Of a DNA stretch of 64,000 nt, positions 1 through 8,717 are shown in pieces. The notes under the pieces were generated by a model. The model made no database searches. It was not told the origin of the DNA and saw nothing but the letters and a program-made list of their open reading frames with translations. Origin of the DNA: Burkholderiales bacterium (GTDB taxonomy: Bacteria; Pseudomonadota; Gammaproteobacteria; Burkholderiales; Burkholderiaceae_C); the NCBI GenBank assembly GCA_016191525.1, contig JACPOK010000014.1, positions 1 through 64,000 on the forward strand, written 5' to 3'. Numbering within the stretch: position 1 is the stretch's first letter; each line of letters begins with the position of its first letter. Position numbers and translations under genes: made by a program.

Positions 1-248
1 CACACGTAATTCAGGCCGGCGCCGCCGTACTGCTCGGGGATGGTGGAGCCCAGCAGGCCCAGCTCGCCCATCTCGCGGAAGATCGATGCGTCAGTGGTTT
101 CGTTGCGGAAGGCCTGCACCACGCGCGGCGCCAGCTTGTCCTGGCAATACGCGGCCGCCGATTCGCGCACCATGCGCTCGTCGTCGGTGAGCTGCTCGTT
201 CAGCAGCAGCGGGTCTTCCCAGTGGAAGGATGCTTTGGAAGAAGCCAT
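1..248 (-). CDS. gcdH: Glutaryl-CoA dehydrogenase, N-terminal part (runs off window)
   Basis: Translating back from the ATG at 248 gives about 82 residues, including WEDPLLL, ERMVRESAAAYC, FREMGELGLLG and TIPEQYGGAGLNYV. These are characteristic of the N-terminal helical domain of glutaryl-CoA dehydrogenase, an FAD enzyme that oxidises and decarboxylates glutaryl-CoA to crotonyl-CoA. A purine-rich GAGAGA lies just upstream of the ATG. The FAD-binding and catalytic Glu regions lie beyond the left edge. The gene starts 31 bp after the Rid-family gene on the same strand, so it may be the last known member of the aromatic-CoA operon; it could also have its own promoter. The family call is strong; operon membership is inferred from spacing. 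Confidence 0.85.
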   Translation of the reverse strand, partial: MASSKASFHWEDPLLLNEQLTDDERMVRESAAAYCQDKLAPRVVQAFRNETTDASIFREMGELGLLGSTIPEQYGGAGLNYV

Positions 249-279
249 GGTGTTCTCTCTCGATGTTGCGTGTTCGTCT

Positions 280-672
280 TCAGGCCGGGATGACGGCCGT
301 GGCCTCGATCTCGACCTTGGCCCGGTCCTCGATCAGCGCCACCACCTGCACCGCCGTCATCGCCGCGTTATACGAGCCGATGATTTCGCGGAAGGCCTGG
401 CCGATGTCACGGGCCGCCGCGAGGTACTCGCGCCGGTCGGTCACATACCAGGTCATCCGCACGATATTCTCCGGCTTTCCGCCCGCTTCCTTGAGCACGT
501 CCGCGACATTTTGCAGGGCCTGCCTGGCCTGCAGTGCGAAATCGTCGCTGTGGAAAACGCCGTCGGCGTCCCAGCCGATCATGCCGGCGATGAACAGCAT
601 GCGGCCATTGGCGGCGACGCCGTTCGAATAGCCCTTGGGCCGGGGCCAGCCCGGGGGGAGGATTACTTCCAT
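280..672 (-). CDS. Rid (YjgF/YER057c/UK114) family protein
   Basis: A 130-residue single-domain protein with the Rid-fold hallmarks [38 protein letters not shown] and [11 protein letters not shown]. Archetypal RidA hydrolyses reactive enamines and imines and is a trimer. Here the segment that normally carries the catalytic Arg (usually P-A-R-S before the VxVxxL strand) reads [12 protein letters not shown], so the canonical Arg seems absent and classical deaminase activity is doubtful. The start overlaps the end of the acyl-CoA dehydrogenase gene by 10 bp, which indicates translational coupling. In this operon it may process an amino-substituted (enamine) CoA intermediate, but that is inference. 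Confidence 0.85.
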   Translation of the reverse strand: MEVILPPGWPRPKGYSNGVAANGRMLFIAGMIGWDADGVFHSDDFALQARQALQNVADVLKEAGGKPENIVRMTWYVTDRREYLAAARDIGQAFREIIGSYNAAMTAVQVVALIEDRAKVEIEATAVIPA

Positions 673-1832
673 GATGTCTCTTTCGTTGGCTTCACGTCTT
701 TCAGAAGCTCTCTTGCGATGATGAGTTGCTGCACTTCGGTGGCGCCCTCGTAGATGCGCAGCGACCGGATTTCGCGGTACAGCATTTCCACCGCGCCGCC
801 GCTGACCACGCCCTGCCCGCCAAAAATCTGCACTGCGGAATCGATGACCTGCTGCGCGCCTTCGGTGGCGGTGAGCTTGGCCATCGCTGCCTCGCGCGTG
901 ACGTTCCTTCCCTGGTCGCGCTGCCAGGCGGCGCGGTAGACCAGCAGGGCCGAGGCGTCGATGGTGGTGGCCATCTGCGCGAGTTTCGCCTGCGTGAGCT
1001 GGAAGTCGGCCAGCACCTGGTTGAACATCTTGCGCGTGGTGGCGCGCTGCAGTGCTTCATCCATGGCGCGGCGGGCAAAGCCCAGCGCCGCGGCGGCCAC
1101 CGAAGTGCGGAACACGTCCAGCGTGCGCATCGCCACCTTGAAGCCCTCGCCGGCCTCGCCGACGCGCTGCGCCAGCGGAACGCGGCAGTCGGTGAAGCGC
1201 AGGCGCGCCAGCGGGTGCGGTGCGATCACGTTGATGCGTTCGGCGATTTCTAGGCCCGGCGTGTCGGCATCGACGATGAAGGCCGAGATGCCGCGCGGGC
1301 CGGGCGCTTCGCCGCTGCGGGCGAACACCACATAGAAGTCGGCTATCCCGCCATTCGAAATCCAGGTCTTCTCGCCGTTGAGAACCGCCTCGTTGCCGTC
1401 AATGTGGGCGCTGCACTGCATGGCCGCCACGTCGGAGCCGGCCTCGGGCTCAGACAGCGCGAACGCCGCGATGGCCTCGCCCCGGGCCACGCGGCCAAGG
1501 TAGCGCTCCTTTTGCTGCGGCGTGCCCTGCAGGCTGATGGCGCCGGAACCCAGGCCCTGCATCGCGAACGCGAAGTCCGCCAGGCCGTGGTGGCGCGCCA
1601 GCGTTTCGCGGATCAGGCAGATGGCCCGGGTGTCGATAGGATTGCGCTGGCCTACGGCGTGCTCGAGCCATCCGCCCTGCCCCAGCAGGCGAACCAGCGA
1701 GCGGCATTGGCCGTCCACGTCGGTGTCGTGCGTATGCGGAATGTTGTCGGCGGCCCAGGCCTCCAGCGAGCGGGCCAGCTCGCGGTGCCGCTCCTCGAAG
1801 AACGGCCAGTCAAGATAGTGCGTATCACTCAT
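663..1832 (-). CDS. Acyl-CoA dehydrogenase
   Basis: 389 residues, the usual length for the family. Signatures in order: the N-terminal helical domain; [16 protein letters not shown] (flavin/substrate loop, about residue 125); [19 protein letters not shown]; and near the C-terminus [10 protein letters not shown], whose Glu is the expected catalytic base. It should oxidise an acyl-CoA at the alpha-beta bond and pass electrons to ETF. It starts 1 bp after the stop of the enoyl-CoA hydratase gene and overlaps the Rid gene, so it sits mid-operon. The genes around it suggest that it handles an alicyclic or ring-derived CoA ester rather than a fatty acid, but the sequence alone does not show the substrate. 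Confidence 0.9.
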   Translation of the reverse strand: MSDTHYLDWPFFEERHRELARSLEAWAADNIPHTHDTDVDGQCRSLVRLLGQGGWLEHAVGQRNPIDTRAICLIRETLARHHGLADFAFAMQGLGSGAISLQGTPQQKERYLGRVARGEAIAAFALSEPEAGSDVAAMQCSAHIDGNEAVLNGEKTWISNGGIADFYVVFARSGEAPGPRGISAFIVDADTPGLEIAERINVIAPHPLARLRFTDCRVPLAQRVGEAGEGFKVAMRTLDVFRTSVAAAALGFARRAMDEALQRATTRKMFNQVLADFQLTQAKLAQMATTIDASALLVYRAAWQRDQGRNVTREAAMAKLTATEGAQQVIDSAVQIFGGQGVVSGGAVEMLYREIRSLRIYEGATEVQQLIIARELLKDVKPTKETSWK

Positions 1833-1833
1833 C

Positions 1834-2691
1834 TCAATTGCCTTCGAACTTCGGCTTCTGCTTCGCGACGAAAGCCTCGTAGGCGCGGGTGAAGTCCTCG
1901 GTCATCATGCAGATGGCCTGGGCCTGCGCCTCGGCCTCGATGGCCTGCTCTATCGTCATGGCCCACTCCTGGTGCAGCATGGTCTTGGTGATGCCGTTGG
2001 CGAACGTGGGCCCTTGCGCCAGCTCGCCGGCGAGCTTTTGCGCGTCTTCCAGCACGGCTTCGGGCGTGCACAGGCGATTGAAGAATCCCCAGCGTTCGCC
2101 CTCTTCGCCGCCCAGCGAACGGCCGGTATAGAGCAGTTCGCTGGCGCGGCCCTGGCCCACGATGCGCGGCAGCATGGCGCAGGCACCCATGTCGCAGCCG
2201 GCCAGGCCAACCCGGTTGAAAAGGAAGGCCGTCTTGCTGCGCGCCGTGCCCAGGCGCAGGTCAGAAGCCATCGCCATGATGGCGCCGGCCCCGGCGCACA
2301 CCCCGTCGATCGCGGCAACGATGGGTTGCGGGCAGGCGCGCATGGCCTTGACCAGGTCGCCCGTCATGCGGGTGAACATCAGCAGCTCCGGCGCTTGCAG
2401 CCGCACCAGAGGGCCGATGATTTCGTGCACGTCGCCGCCGGAGCAGAAGTTGCCGCCCGCGCCCACCAGCACCACGGCGTGAACGTCGGTGGCGTACTTC
2501 AGCTGGCCGAACAGTTCGCGCAGCTCGGCGTACGAATCAAAGGTCAGCGGGTTCTTGCGCTCGGGACGGTTCAGCGTGATGGTGGCCACGCCATCGGCCA
2601 CGCCCCAGAGAAAGTGCTGCGGGCTGTAGCCGGCCAGCAGCTTGCGGTTGCCCGCGGCCAGCTGCGGGTCCACGCGGTCGTTGTTGTTCAT
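1834..2691 (-). CDS. Enoyl-CoA hydratase/isomerase family protein
   Basis: 285-residue crotonase-fold protein. The oxyanion-hole regions are visible as [11 protein letters not shown] and [19 protein letters not shown], followed by [17 protein letters not shown]. The C-terminal helix ends in [15 protein letters not shown], as in many hydratases. It would add water to, or isomerise, an alpha,beta-unsaturated CoA ester. Its ATG overlaps the stop of the upstream monooxygenase gene in an ATGA arrangement (2688-2691), so the two are translationally coupled. The N-terminus is about 20 residues longer than in a minimal crotonase. Pathway role is inferred from the operon. Confidence 0.9.
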   Translation of the reverse strand: MNNNDRVDPQLAAGNRKLLAGYSPQHFLWGVADGVATITLNRPERKNPLTFDSYAELRELFGQLKYATDVHAVVLVGAGGNFCSGGDVHEIIGPLVRLQAPELLMFTRMTGDLVKAMRACPQPIVAAIDGVCAGAGAIMAMASDLRLGTARSKTAFLFNRVGLAGCDMGACAMLPRIVGQGRASELLYTGRSLGGEEGERWGFFNRLCTPEAVLEDAQKLAGELAQGPTFANGITKTMLHQEWAMTIEQAIEAEAQAQAICMMTEDFTRAYEAFVAKQKPKFEGN

Positions 2692-5024
2692 TGGGTCTCC
2701 TCGCGGTTAATCGGTGCGGGGGCAGCCATGGCCTTTTCCCGCTCCAGGTTGCGCTCCAACTGCACCTTGCCCGAGCGGTATTGCTTCGGCCAGGCCACGT
2801 CGTGGTAGCCGATCTTCGCGGCCTCCATCAGCGTCCAGGCCGGGTTGGCCAGGTGCGGGCGCGCCACGGCGCACAGGTCGGCGCGGCCGGCGGCAATGAT
2901 GCTGTTCACGTGGTCGGCCTCGGAAATCGCGCCCACCGCGATGGTGGCGATGCCGGCTTCGTTGCGGATGCGGTCGGCAAACGGTGTCTGGTACATGCGG
3001 CCATAGACGGGCTGCTGCTTCTTGCTGACCTGGCCGGAGGAGCAGTCGATCATGTCGGCGCCGGCCGCCTTGAAGGCGCGGGCGATTTCCACCGCGTCGT
3101 CGGGCGTGATGCCGCCTTCCACCCAGTCGTGCGCCGAAACGCGGACGGACATGGGCAGCTGCGCGGGCCACACGGCACGCATCGCGCTGAACACTTCCAG
3201 CGGGTAGCGCAGCCGGTTTTCCAGCGAGCCGCCGTATTCGTCGGTGCGCTGGTTGGTCAACGGCGAGATGAAGCTGGAAAGCAGGTAGCCGTGCGCACAA
3301 TGCAGCTCCAGCCAGTCGAAGCCGGCCCCGGCCGCGAAGCGCGTGCTGCGCACGAAATCATCCCGTACCCGGTCCATGTCGTCGCGCGTCATGGCGCGCG
3401 ACCAGTCGCTGACGCCGTCCAGGTACTGCTGCGGCGAGGCGGAGGCGAGCGGCCAGTTGCCGGATTCCAGCGGCTGGTCTTCCCCTTCCCACGGCACCCG
3501 GGTCGAGCCCTTGGCGCCGGCGTGGCCCAGTTGCAGGGCGATCCTGGCGTCGCTTTGCCCATGCACGAAATCGGTGATGCGCTTCCAGCCGTCCCGCTGC
3601 GCTTCGTTCCACAGGCCGGGGCAGCCGGGGGTGATGCGCGCGTCGGGCGAAGGACAGGTCATTTCCACCATCACCATGCCGGCGCCGCCCATGGCGCGCG
3701 CGCCCAGGTGCACCAGGTGGTAATCGGCCGGCAGGCCGTCCACGCTGGAGTACTGCGCCATCGGCGAAACCATCACGCGGTTCTTCAGCGTGACGCCGCG
3801 CGCGGTGAAGGGCGTGAACATGGGCGGGATCGCGCGCTGCGAGGGCTGGCGCTGCGCGCCGGCCAGCCCGGCCATCCAATCCTCGTACTGTTCCACATAG
3901 GCCTTGTCGCGCAGACGCAGGTTCTCATGGCTGATGCGCTGGCTGCGCGTGAGCAGCGAATAGGCGAACTGTGCCGGCGGCAAATTGACGTAGCGCGCCA
4001 CGTTCTCGAACCACTCTGTGGAGTTGCGCGCCGCGTTCTGGATCTTCAGCACCTCGACGCTGCGCACGGCCTCGTAGTCGGCCAGCGCCTGCGTGAGGTC
4101 GTTGCCGCGCCGCTCGATGCAGCGCGCCAGTTCGATGGCGTCTTCCAGCGCCAGCTTGGTGCCGGAGCCGATGGAGAAATGCGCCGTGTGGGCGGCGTCG
4201 CCCATCAGGACCACCGGCGCCTTGCCGTTGTGGTGCACCCAGGAGTTGCAGATCACCCGCGGAAAGCGGATCCACTGGGCCGAGCCGCGCAGGTGGCTGG
4301 CATTGGAGATGAGCTTGTGGCCTTGCAGGGTGGAGGCGAAGAGCTTCTCGCACCAGGCGATGGCGTCCTCTTTCTCCATGGTCTCCAGGCCGGCCGCACG
4401 CCACACCGTTTCAGGCGCCTCCACGATGAAGGTGGAGGTATCGCCGTCGAACTGGTAGGCGTGGGCCTGGAACCAGCCGTGCGCCGTCTCCTCGAAGGCG
4501 AAGGTGAAGGCCTCGAACTTCCTGTGCGTGCCCAGCCAGACAAAGCGGCACTGGCGCAGGTCGATGTCGGGCTTGAAGGTTTCGGCGTACTTGGCGCGGA
4601 TGCGGCTGTTCAGGCCGTCGCTGGCGATGATGAGGTCGGCGTCGGGGTATTGCTCGTCGCCCTTCACATCGGTCTCGAACACCAGCTTCACGCCCAGTTC
4701 CTCGCAGCGCTTTTGCAGGATGTTGAGCAGCCGCTTGCGGCCGATGCCGCAGAAGCCGTGCCCGCCCGAGCGCAGCTTGTGGCCGCGGATGTTGACCTCG
4801 ATGTCGTCCCAGTGGTTGAAGGCACCCAGGATCTCGCCGGCGGTCTGCGGGTCGGCCGCCTGCAGGTTACCCAGCGTCTGGTCGGAAAACACCACGCCCC
4901 AGCCGAAGGTGTCGTAGGGCTTGTTGCGCTCGACCACGGTGATCTCGTGCGCCGGGTTCTGCTTTTTCATCAGCAGCGCGAAGTAAAGGCCCGAGGGGCC
5001 GCCGCCGATGCAGACGATATTCAT
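2688..5024 (-). CDS. Fused FAD monooxygenase / Old Yellow Enzyme, acting on an aromatic CoA ester (2-aminobenzoyl-CoA or salicylyl-CoA type)
   Basis: 778 residues in two domains. Residues 1 to about 390 form a class A FAD monooxygenase: [17 protein letters not shown] (ADP-binding), [25 protein letters not shown] and [16 protein letters not shown]. From about residue 395 a full Old Yellow Enzyme FMN domain follows: [38 protein letters not shown] and [20 protein letters not shown]. This architecture is known from 2-aminobenzoyl-CoA monooxygenase/reductase of Azoarcus evansii and is also annotated as bifunctional salicylyl-CoA 5-hydroxylase/oxidoreductase. The first gene of a coupled operon with a hydratase, an acyl-CoA dehydrogenase and a Rid protein, it would hydroxylate and then reduce the ring. 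No CoA ligase lies in view, so the substrate is open. Confidence 0.88.
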   Translation of the reverse strand: MNIVCIGGGPSGLYFALLMKKQNPAHEITVVERNKPYDTFGWGVVFSDQTLGNLQAADPQTAGEILGAFNHWDDIEVNIRGHKLRSGGHGFCGIGRKRLLNILQKRCEELGVKLVFETDVKGDEQYPDADLIIASDGLNSRIRAKYAETFKPDIDLRQCRFVWLGTHRKFEAFTFAFEETAHGWFQAHAYQFDGDTSTFIVEAPETVWRAAGLETMEKEDAIAWCEKLFASTLQGHKLISNASHLRGSAQWIRFPRVICNSWVHHNGKAPVVLMGDAAHTAHFSIGSGTKLALEDAIELARCIERRGNDLTQALADYEAVRSVEVLKIQNAARNSTEWFENVARYVNLPPAQFAYSLLTRSQRISHENLRLRDKAYVEQYEDWMAGLAGAQRQPSQRAIPPMFTPFTARGVTLKNRVMVSPMAQYSSVDGLPADYHLVHLGARAMGGAGMVMVEMTCPSPDARITPGCPGLWNEAQRDGWKRITDFVHGQSDARIALQLGHAGAKGSTRVPWEGEDQPLESGNWPLASASPQQYLDGVSDWSRAMTRDDMDRVRDDFVRSTRFAAGAGFDWLELHCAHGYLLSSFISPLTNQRTDEYGGSLENRLRYPLEVFSAMRAVWPAQLPMSVRVSAHDWVEGGITPDDAVEIARAFKAAGADMIDCSSGQVSKKQQPVYGRMYQTPFADRIRNEAGIATIAVGAISEADHVNSIIAAGRADLCAVARPHLANPAWTLMEAAKIGYHDVAWPKQYRSGKVQLERNLEREKAMAAPAPINREETQ

Positions 5025-5054
5025 GGACGCTTTCGAAGCTGGAGACCTAGATAG

Positions 5055-5066
5055 TTTAAGCTTAAA
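5055..5066. promoter_or_regulatory. Perfect 12-bp palindrome, candidate operator of the aromatic-CoA operon
   Basis: TTTAAGCTTAAA is a perfect palindrome in an otherwise GC-rich stretch, centred about 36 bp upstream of the monooxygenase ATG (5024) and inside the 75-bp gap after dusA. AT-rich palindromes of this sort are typical of MarR- or TetR-type operators in front of aromatic catabolic operons. No regulator gene is adjacent, so the binding protein is unknown. Confidence 0.5.
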
Positions 5067-5099
5067 GCATCTGGGCGTGCAAATGCCGGCGCTGCGGCT

Positions 5100-6086
5100 T
5101 CAGGCCACCTGCTCAACAGCGTCGTGCGCCAAGGCCATCACGTCGCGCGGATGCATCGCTTTCAGTTTGTGGTCGCTCCAGACCTGGCGCCAGCGGCGCG
5201 CGCCGGGCAGGCCGTTGCGCAGGCCCAGCATGTGGCGGGCGACGGCACTCCAGGGCGTGCCGCGGGCCGCGGCCTCGCGCGCCATGTAGTCGCACATCTG
5301 CGCTTCCACCGATTCGCGGGTCTTGCCGTCATCGGCTTCGCCGAAGAACTCGCTGTCCCACGAAGCCAGCCACCAGGGGTTGTGGTACGCCTCGCGGCCA
5401 ACCATCACTCCGTCCAGCTCAAGCAGCTGGCCCGTGACCTGCAGCGTGGTGGTGATGCCGCCATTGATGGCGATGTTCAGGTGCGGAAAGTCGCGCTTGA
5501 GCCGGTGCACGAAGTCGTAGCGCAGCGGCGGCACCTCGCGGTTTTCCTTGGGCGACAGGCCCTTGAGCCAGGCGTTGCGGGCATGGATGAGAAAGGTGCC
5601 GCAGCCCGCTTCGCTGACGGCGCCCACGAAGTCACGCATGAACTCGTAGCTTTCTGCCTTGTCGATGCCCACGCGATGCTTCACCGTCACCGGGATATCC
5701 ACCGCATCCACCATGGCCTTGACGCAGCCGGCCACCAGCTGCGGCTCAGCCATCAGGCAGGCACCGAACGAGCCGCGCTGCACCCGCTCGCTGGGGCAGC
5801 CGCAATTCAGGTTGATCTCGTCATAGCCCCACTGCTGCCCCAGCCGGGCGCAATGAGCCAGGTCAGCCGCATCGCTGCCGCCCAGTTGCAGCGCGACGGG
5901 GTGCTCCTCGGAGCTGAAATCCAGGTGGCGGGGCACGTCGCCGTGCACCAGGGCGCCGGTGGTCACCATTTCGGTGTACAGCAGCGCGTGGCGGGTGAGC
6001 AGGCGATGGAAATACCGGCAATGCCTGTCGGTCCAGTCCATCATCGGGGCAACAGAGATTCTCCAGGGACTATGTTGTTGATTCAT
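5100..6086 (-). CDS. dusA: tRNA-dihydrouridine synthase A
   Basis: 328 residues, the usual DusA length. Signatures: VAPMMDWTDRHCRYF at the N-terminus, YTEMVTTGALVHGD, LQLGGSDAADLA, and NLNCGCPSERVQ with the catalytic Cys; then GSFGACLM, VTVKHRVGID and INGGITT. It is an FMN enzyme reducing specific uridines in the tRNA D-loop using NADPH (DusA: U20 and U20a). It stands alone: the aromatic operon begins 75 bp downstream on the same strand and the spike module diverges upstream. A housekeeping gene; little doubt about the call. Confidence 0.95.
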   Translation of the reverse strand: MNQQHSPWRISVAPMMDWTDRHCRYFHRLLTRHALLYTEMVTTGALVHGDVPRHLDFSSEEHPVALQLGGSDAADLAHCARLGQQWGYDEINLNCGCPSERVQRGSFGACLMAEPQLVAGCVKAMVDAVDIPVTVKHRVGIDKAESYEFMRDFVGAVSEAGCGTFLIHARNAWLKGLSPKENREVPPLRYDFVHRLKRDFPHLNIAINGGITTTLQVTGQLLELDGVMVGREAYHNPWWLASWDSEFFGEADDGKTRESVEAQMCDYMAREAAARGTPWSAVARHMLGLRNGLPGARRWRQVWSDHKLKAMHPRDVMALAHDAVEQVA

Positions 6087-6175
6087 AAGGACTTTTGTAT
6101 TTTATGCCCTTCAACCCGGATGAGAGTCACGGCTTGGTGCTGTAGAGTTTGCTTTCCACCAGCCCGGAGCAAAAC

Positions 6176-6565
6176 ATGTCGCGCGCCTCCTCCCCGGATA
6201 CCCTGATCAACGTCGATGAGGCGCTTGGCAAGGTGACCATCATTACCCGCTCACGCAGCATGATCATCATCGACGACCCCAACAAGTCGATGGTCCTGCA
6301 GGACATGAACGGCAACAAGATCGAGATGACCGCCGAAGGCATCGCCATCACCAGCGCGGGCGACCTCACGTTCCACGCCAAGGGAAAAATCAGCGCCGAT
6401 TCGGCGGGCAACATTGAGCTGGCCGCGCGCGCCGACCTGAAGGGTACGGGAATCAACATCAGCCATGCCGCCACCGCCGGATACAAGGCGAGCGGGAACA
6501 CGAGCGCCGAGTTGAGCGGCGGCATGGAAGCCACGATCAAGGCCGCCATGGTCATGATCAACTAA
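6176..6565 (+). CDS. VgrG C-terminal-like beta-helix protein (stand-alone spike fragment)
   Basis: About 129 residues from the ATG at 6176, which has GGAG 7 nt upstream; a TTG at 6149 would add nine residues but lacks such a site. The protein is built of short beta repeats (VTIITRSRSMIIIDDPNKS, VLQDMNGNKIEMTAEGIAIT, LTFHAKGKISADSAGNIEL) as in the C-terminal needle of VgrG/gp5 spike proteins. The N-terminal gp27/gp5 portion is missing. It is followed 14 bp later by a PAAR gene, which supports a spike-related role. It is not a truncation scar in any obvious way: it has its own start and ribosome site. Its system, type VI or another contractile device, cannot be told from here. Confidence 0.6.
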   Translation: MSRASSPDTLINVDEALGKVTIITRSRSMIIIDDPNKSMVLQDMNGNKIEMTAEGIAITSAGDLTFHAKGKISADSAGNIELAARADLKGTGINISHAATAGYKASGNTSAELSGGMEATIKAAMVMIN

Positions 6566-6579
6566 CCCGGGAGCCGACC

Positions 6580-6879
6580 ATGCCGCCAGGCGCAAGAATC
6601 ACCGACTTTCATCAATGCCCGATGGTCACACCGGCTATCCCGCCCATCCCGCACGTGGGCGGGCCCATCGTGGGACCGGGCGTGCCCACGGTACTGATCG
6701 GCGGGCTCCCGGCCGCCGTGCTCGGCGACATGTGTGTTTGCGTGGGGCCGCCCGACTCCATCATCAAAGGGTCCGCCACCGTGAAGATCGGCGGCCGGCC
6801 GGCGGCCCGGCTGGGAGACAGCACCGCGCACGGCGGCATGATCATGCTCGGCTCTTTCAACGTGATGATCGGCGGTTGA
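6580..6879 (+). CDS. PAAR-domain spike-tip protein
   Basis: 99 residues with the PAAR layout: MVTPAIPPIPHVGGPIVGPG, TVLIGGLPAAVLGDMCVCVGP, IIKGSATVKIGGRPAARLGD, STAHGGMIMLGSFNVMIGG. The His and Cys residues in these repeats are those that bind zinc at the tip of PAAR cones. PAAR proteins cap the VgrG needle of type VI secretion systems and related machines. Here the domain stands alone with no effector extension. GGGAG lies just upstream of the ATG. It probably forms one transcript with the beta-helix gene 14 bp upstream. The family call is strong; its partner VgrG is not in the window. Confidence 0.85.
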   Translation: MPPGARITDFHQCPMVTPAIPPIPHVGGPIVGPGVPTVLIGGLPAAVLGDMCVCVGPPDSIIKGSATVKIGGRPAARLGDSTAHGGMIMLGSFNVMIGG

Positions 6880-7011
6880 CAATTCGGCCCGGCCGCACCA
6901 TTCTTGCCGCAGAGTTGAAGGCCATGTGTCCTACAGGCGCCGGAAACAGGCGCTTACAGCCGCGCTGGCGGTTTTGGGCATTAATGGCGAATGAATGGAA
7001 GGAGAGATGAC

Positions 7012-7413
7012 ATGACGCCTTTTGCACTTTCGCCGAACATGCTGACCTTCAGTGGGGTTTTCTACCCCACCGGCTACATGTTCCTGATGTTCCCCACCGA
7101 GCAGGACGCCCGCGCCGCCGAACGCCTGATCGAGGACGACGGCTACAGCGGCGAGTCCATCTCGCTGCTGACCCCGCAGATGATCCAGGAAAAGGTCGCG
7201 CGCACCATGGGCGGCGATACGCCCCTGCCTTCCGCCGGCACCGAGGCCGATACGGTGCGCCGCTATGCCGAGCTGGCCAGCCAGGGCCACCACGCCCTGC
7301 TGATCCATGCGCCCTCGGCTGAAGAGACCGAGCACATCATGGAAGTGCTGAAGAACGCCCGCATCTCCTACGCCCAGAAGTATCGCCACCTGGTCATTGA
7401 AGACCTGGCCTGA
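7012..7413 (+). CDS. Conserved protein of unknown function, possibly YflT/GS17M-like
   Basis: 133 residues starting at the ATG at 7012, chosen because AAGGAG lies 9 nt upstream; an in-frame ATG at 6991 is less well placed. The middle (FPTEQDARAAERLIEDDGYSG, then ISLLTP) has the alternating strand-helix pattern of the general-stress YflT/GS17M fold, and a second half (HHALLIHAPSAEETEHIMEVL) looks like a repeat of it. That resemblance is by eye and weak. No signal peptide or membrane segment. Its last 20 bp overlap the end of the convergent peroxidase gene. Whether it belongs with the spike genes upstream is not clear, as a 132-bp gap separates them. Confidence 0.6.
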   Translation: MTPFALSPNMLTFSGVFYPTGYMFLMFPTEQDARAAERLIEDDGYSGESISLLTPQMIQEKVARTMGGDTPLPSAGTEADTVRRYAELASQGHHALLIHAPSAEETEHIMEVLKNARISYAQKYRHLVIEDLA

Positions 7414-8647
7414 ACGGGCTGGAAAACTTCGCGTCCGCGGCCAGCGAGGCATCGCTGAGGCTGCGCAGGAAAGCCACCAGCGCGGCCTTGTCGTCCGCCG
7501 GCAGGTTCAGCCCGCGCGGCGCGCCATTGCCGCCGCCGCCACGCAGCCGGTTGTCCAGCGCCGGGCCCGCCTGCACACCGCTGTTGTAGTGCTCCACCAC
7601 CTGCTCCAGGCTGGAAAACCGCCCGTCGTGCATGAACGCCGTGGCCAGGCCCACGCTTTTGAGCGAGGGCGACTTGAACACCGTGGTCTCCCCCGCATCC
7701 AGTCCGTTGCTGCGTGAATTCGCGGCCAGCGCGAAAGTAGGCGGCACGTGGCATGCGGCGCAGGCCAGCCCGCCTTGCGCGGCGTTGGCCACGAACAGGT
7801 GCCGGCCCCGGTTTTCCTGCGCCGTCAGCGTGGGCACCGCCGTATCCAGGCCCTTGTCGGGCAGCGCGGGATTGAAAGTCTGGGCGTAGCCCTGGTCCCA
7901 GCGGCTGCCGGTGGACACCATGGCGCGCTCGAACTGCGCCAGCGCAAGCTGGATGCGCACCTCGGTGATGGCAGTGTCGCCGAAGGCGAACGTGAACAGT
8001 TCGGGGTAGTACGGCAGCGCCTGCATCCTGGCCAGAAGCGCCGCGATGCCGCCGTTGCCGGCATCGAAACCCATTTCCACCGGGTGCTGAATCGGTTGCG
8101 TGGCCTGCGCCTCGACCGAAGCGGCACGGCGGTCCCAGAACATGTTGCCCGGCTGCCAGTAGCGCACATTGCCCAGCCGCATTGAATGGGCCGTGGTGGC
8201 GCCGCCCGCGAAGCCGGCGCTGAACCGGGCGCTGTCGGAAAAGCCGAGCGCCTGCTGGTGGCATGAGGCGCATGCGATGGTGCTGTTGACGCTCAGTTTC
8301 CTGTCGTAGAACAGCACGCGGCCCAGGGTGGCCGCGGCATTGGTGGCGCGGTTGGCCGCGGGGGTGTTGTCGGTGGCGGCCACGGCAGCGTCGTAATAGG
8401 CGGGCAGCGCGGGCGCGGCGTAGTTGAACAGGTTGCCCAGGTCCAGCGCCAGCAGCGCCGAGGCGGCGGCGGAAAGAACCGGCGTCACCGGGGCCGCTGT
8501 CGCGGGCGCGGGTGCGGTCACCGGGGCGGCCGTGGCGGCGGCAGCCGACGCCGCCGGCGTGTCCGATCCTCCTCCGCCGCAGCCCGCGATCACACCGCAC
8601 ATCGCCACCCCAAGAGCCCACCTGCTTTCGCGCATTGCATTCATCAT
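7394..8647 (-). CDS. Di-heme cytochrome c peroxidase family lipoprotein
   Basis: 417 residues. The N-terminus is a lipoprotein signal with lipobox VIAGC near residue 23, then a Ser/Ala/Pro/Thr linker. Two c-type heme sites are visible: CASCH and CAACH, the second followed by VPPTFALA. Between them come NMFWDRRA and PVEMGF, typical of the CcpA/MauG superfamily. It should be a periplasmic, membrane-anchored enzyme that reduces peroxide with cytochrome electrons, or oxidises another substrate as MauG does. The start at 8647 is one of two adjacent ATGs. It lies 70 bp downstream of the BaeR-like regulator gene on the same strand and could be a target or part of the same transcript. Confidence 0.85.
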   Translation of the reverse strand: MMNAMRESRWALGVAMCGVIAGCGGGGSDTPAASAAAATAAPVTAPAPATAAPVTPVLSAAASALLALDLGNLFNYAAPALPAYYDAAVAATDNTPAANRATNAAATLGRVLFYDRKLSVNSTIACASCHQQALGFSDSARFSAGFAGGATTAHSMRLGNVRYWQPGNMFWDRRAASVEAQATQPIQHPVEMGFDAGNGGIAALLARMQALPYYPELFTFAFGDTAITEVRIQLALAQFERAMVSTGSRWDQGYAQTFNPALPDKGLDTAVPTLTAQENRGRHLFVANAAQGGLACAACHVPPTFALAANSRSNGLDAGETTVFKSPSLKSVGLATAFMHDGRFSSLEQVVEHYNSGVQAGPALDNRLRGGGGNGAPRGLNLPADDKAALVAFLRSLSDASLAADAKFSSPFRPGLQ

Positions 8648-8717
8648 CAGCCCCTCATTGCTGCGCGCGGCGGATGCACCGCGCTGCAATCCAGTGTGGA
8701 AAACCAATGTGGAGGAA

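Noticed and set aside
2691..5054. A 787-codon open frame on the plus strand opposite the fused monooxygenase gene
   Set aside because: Its translation is rich in Arg, Gly, Val and His without family motifs. It mirrors the third-position GC of the well-supported minus-strand gene and is an antisense shadow.
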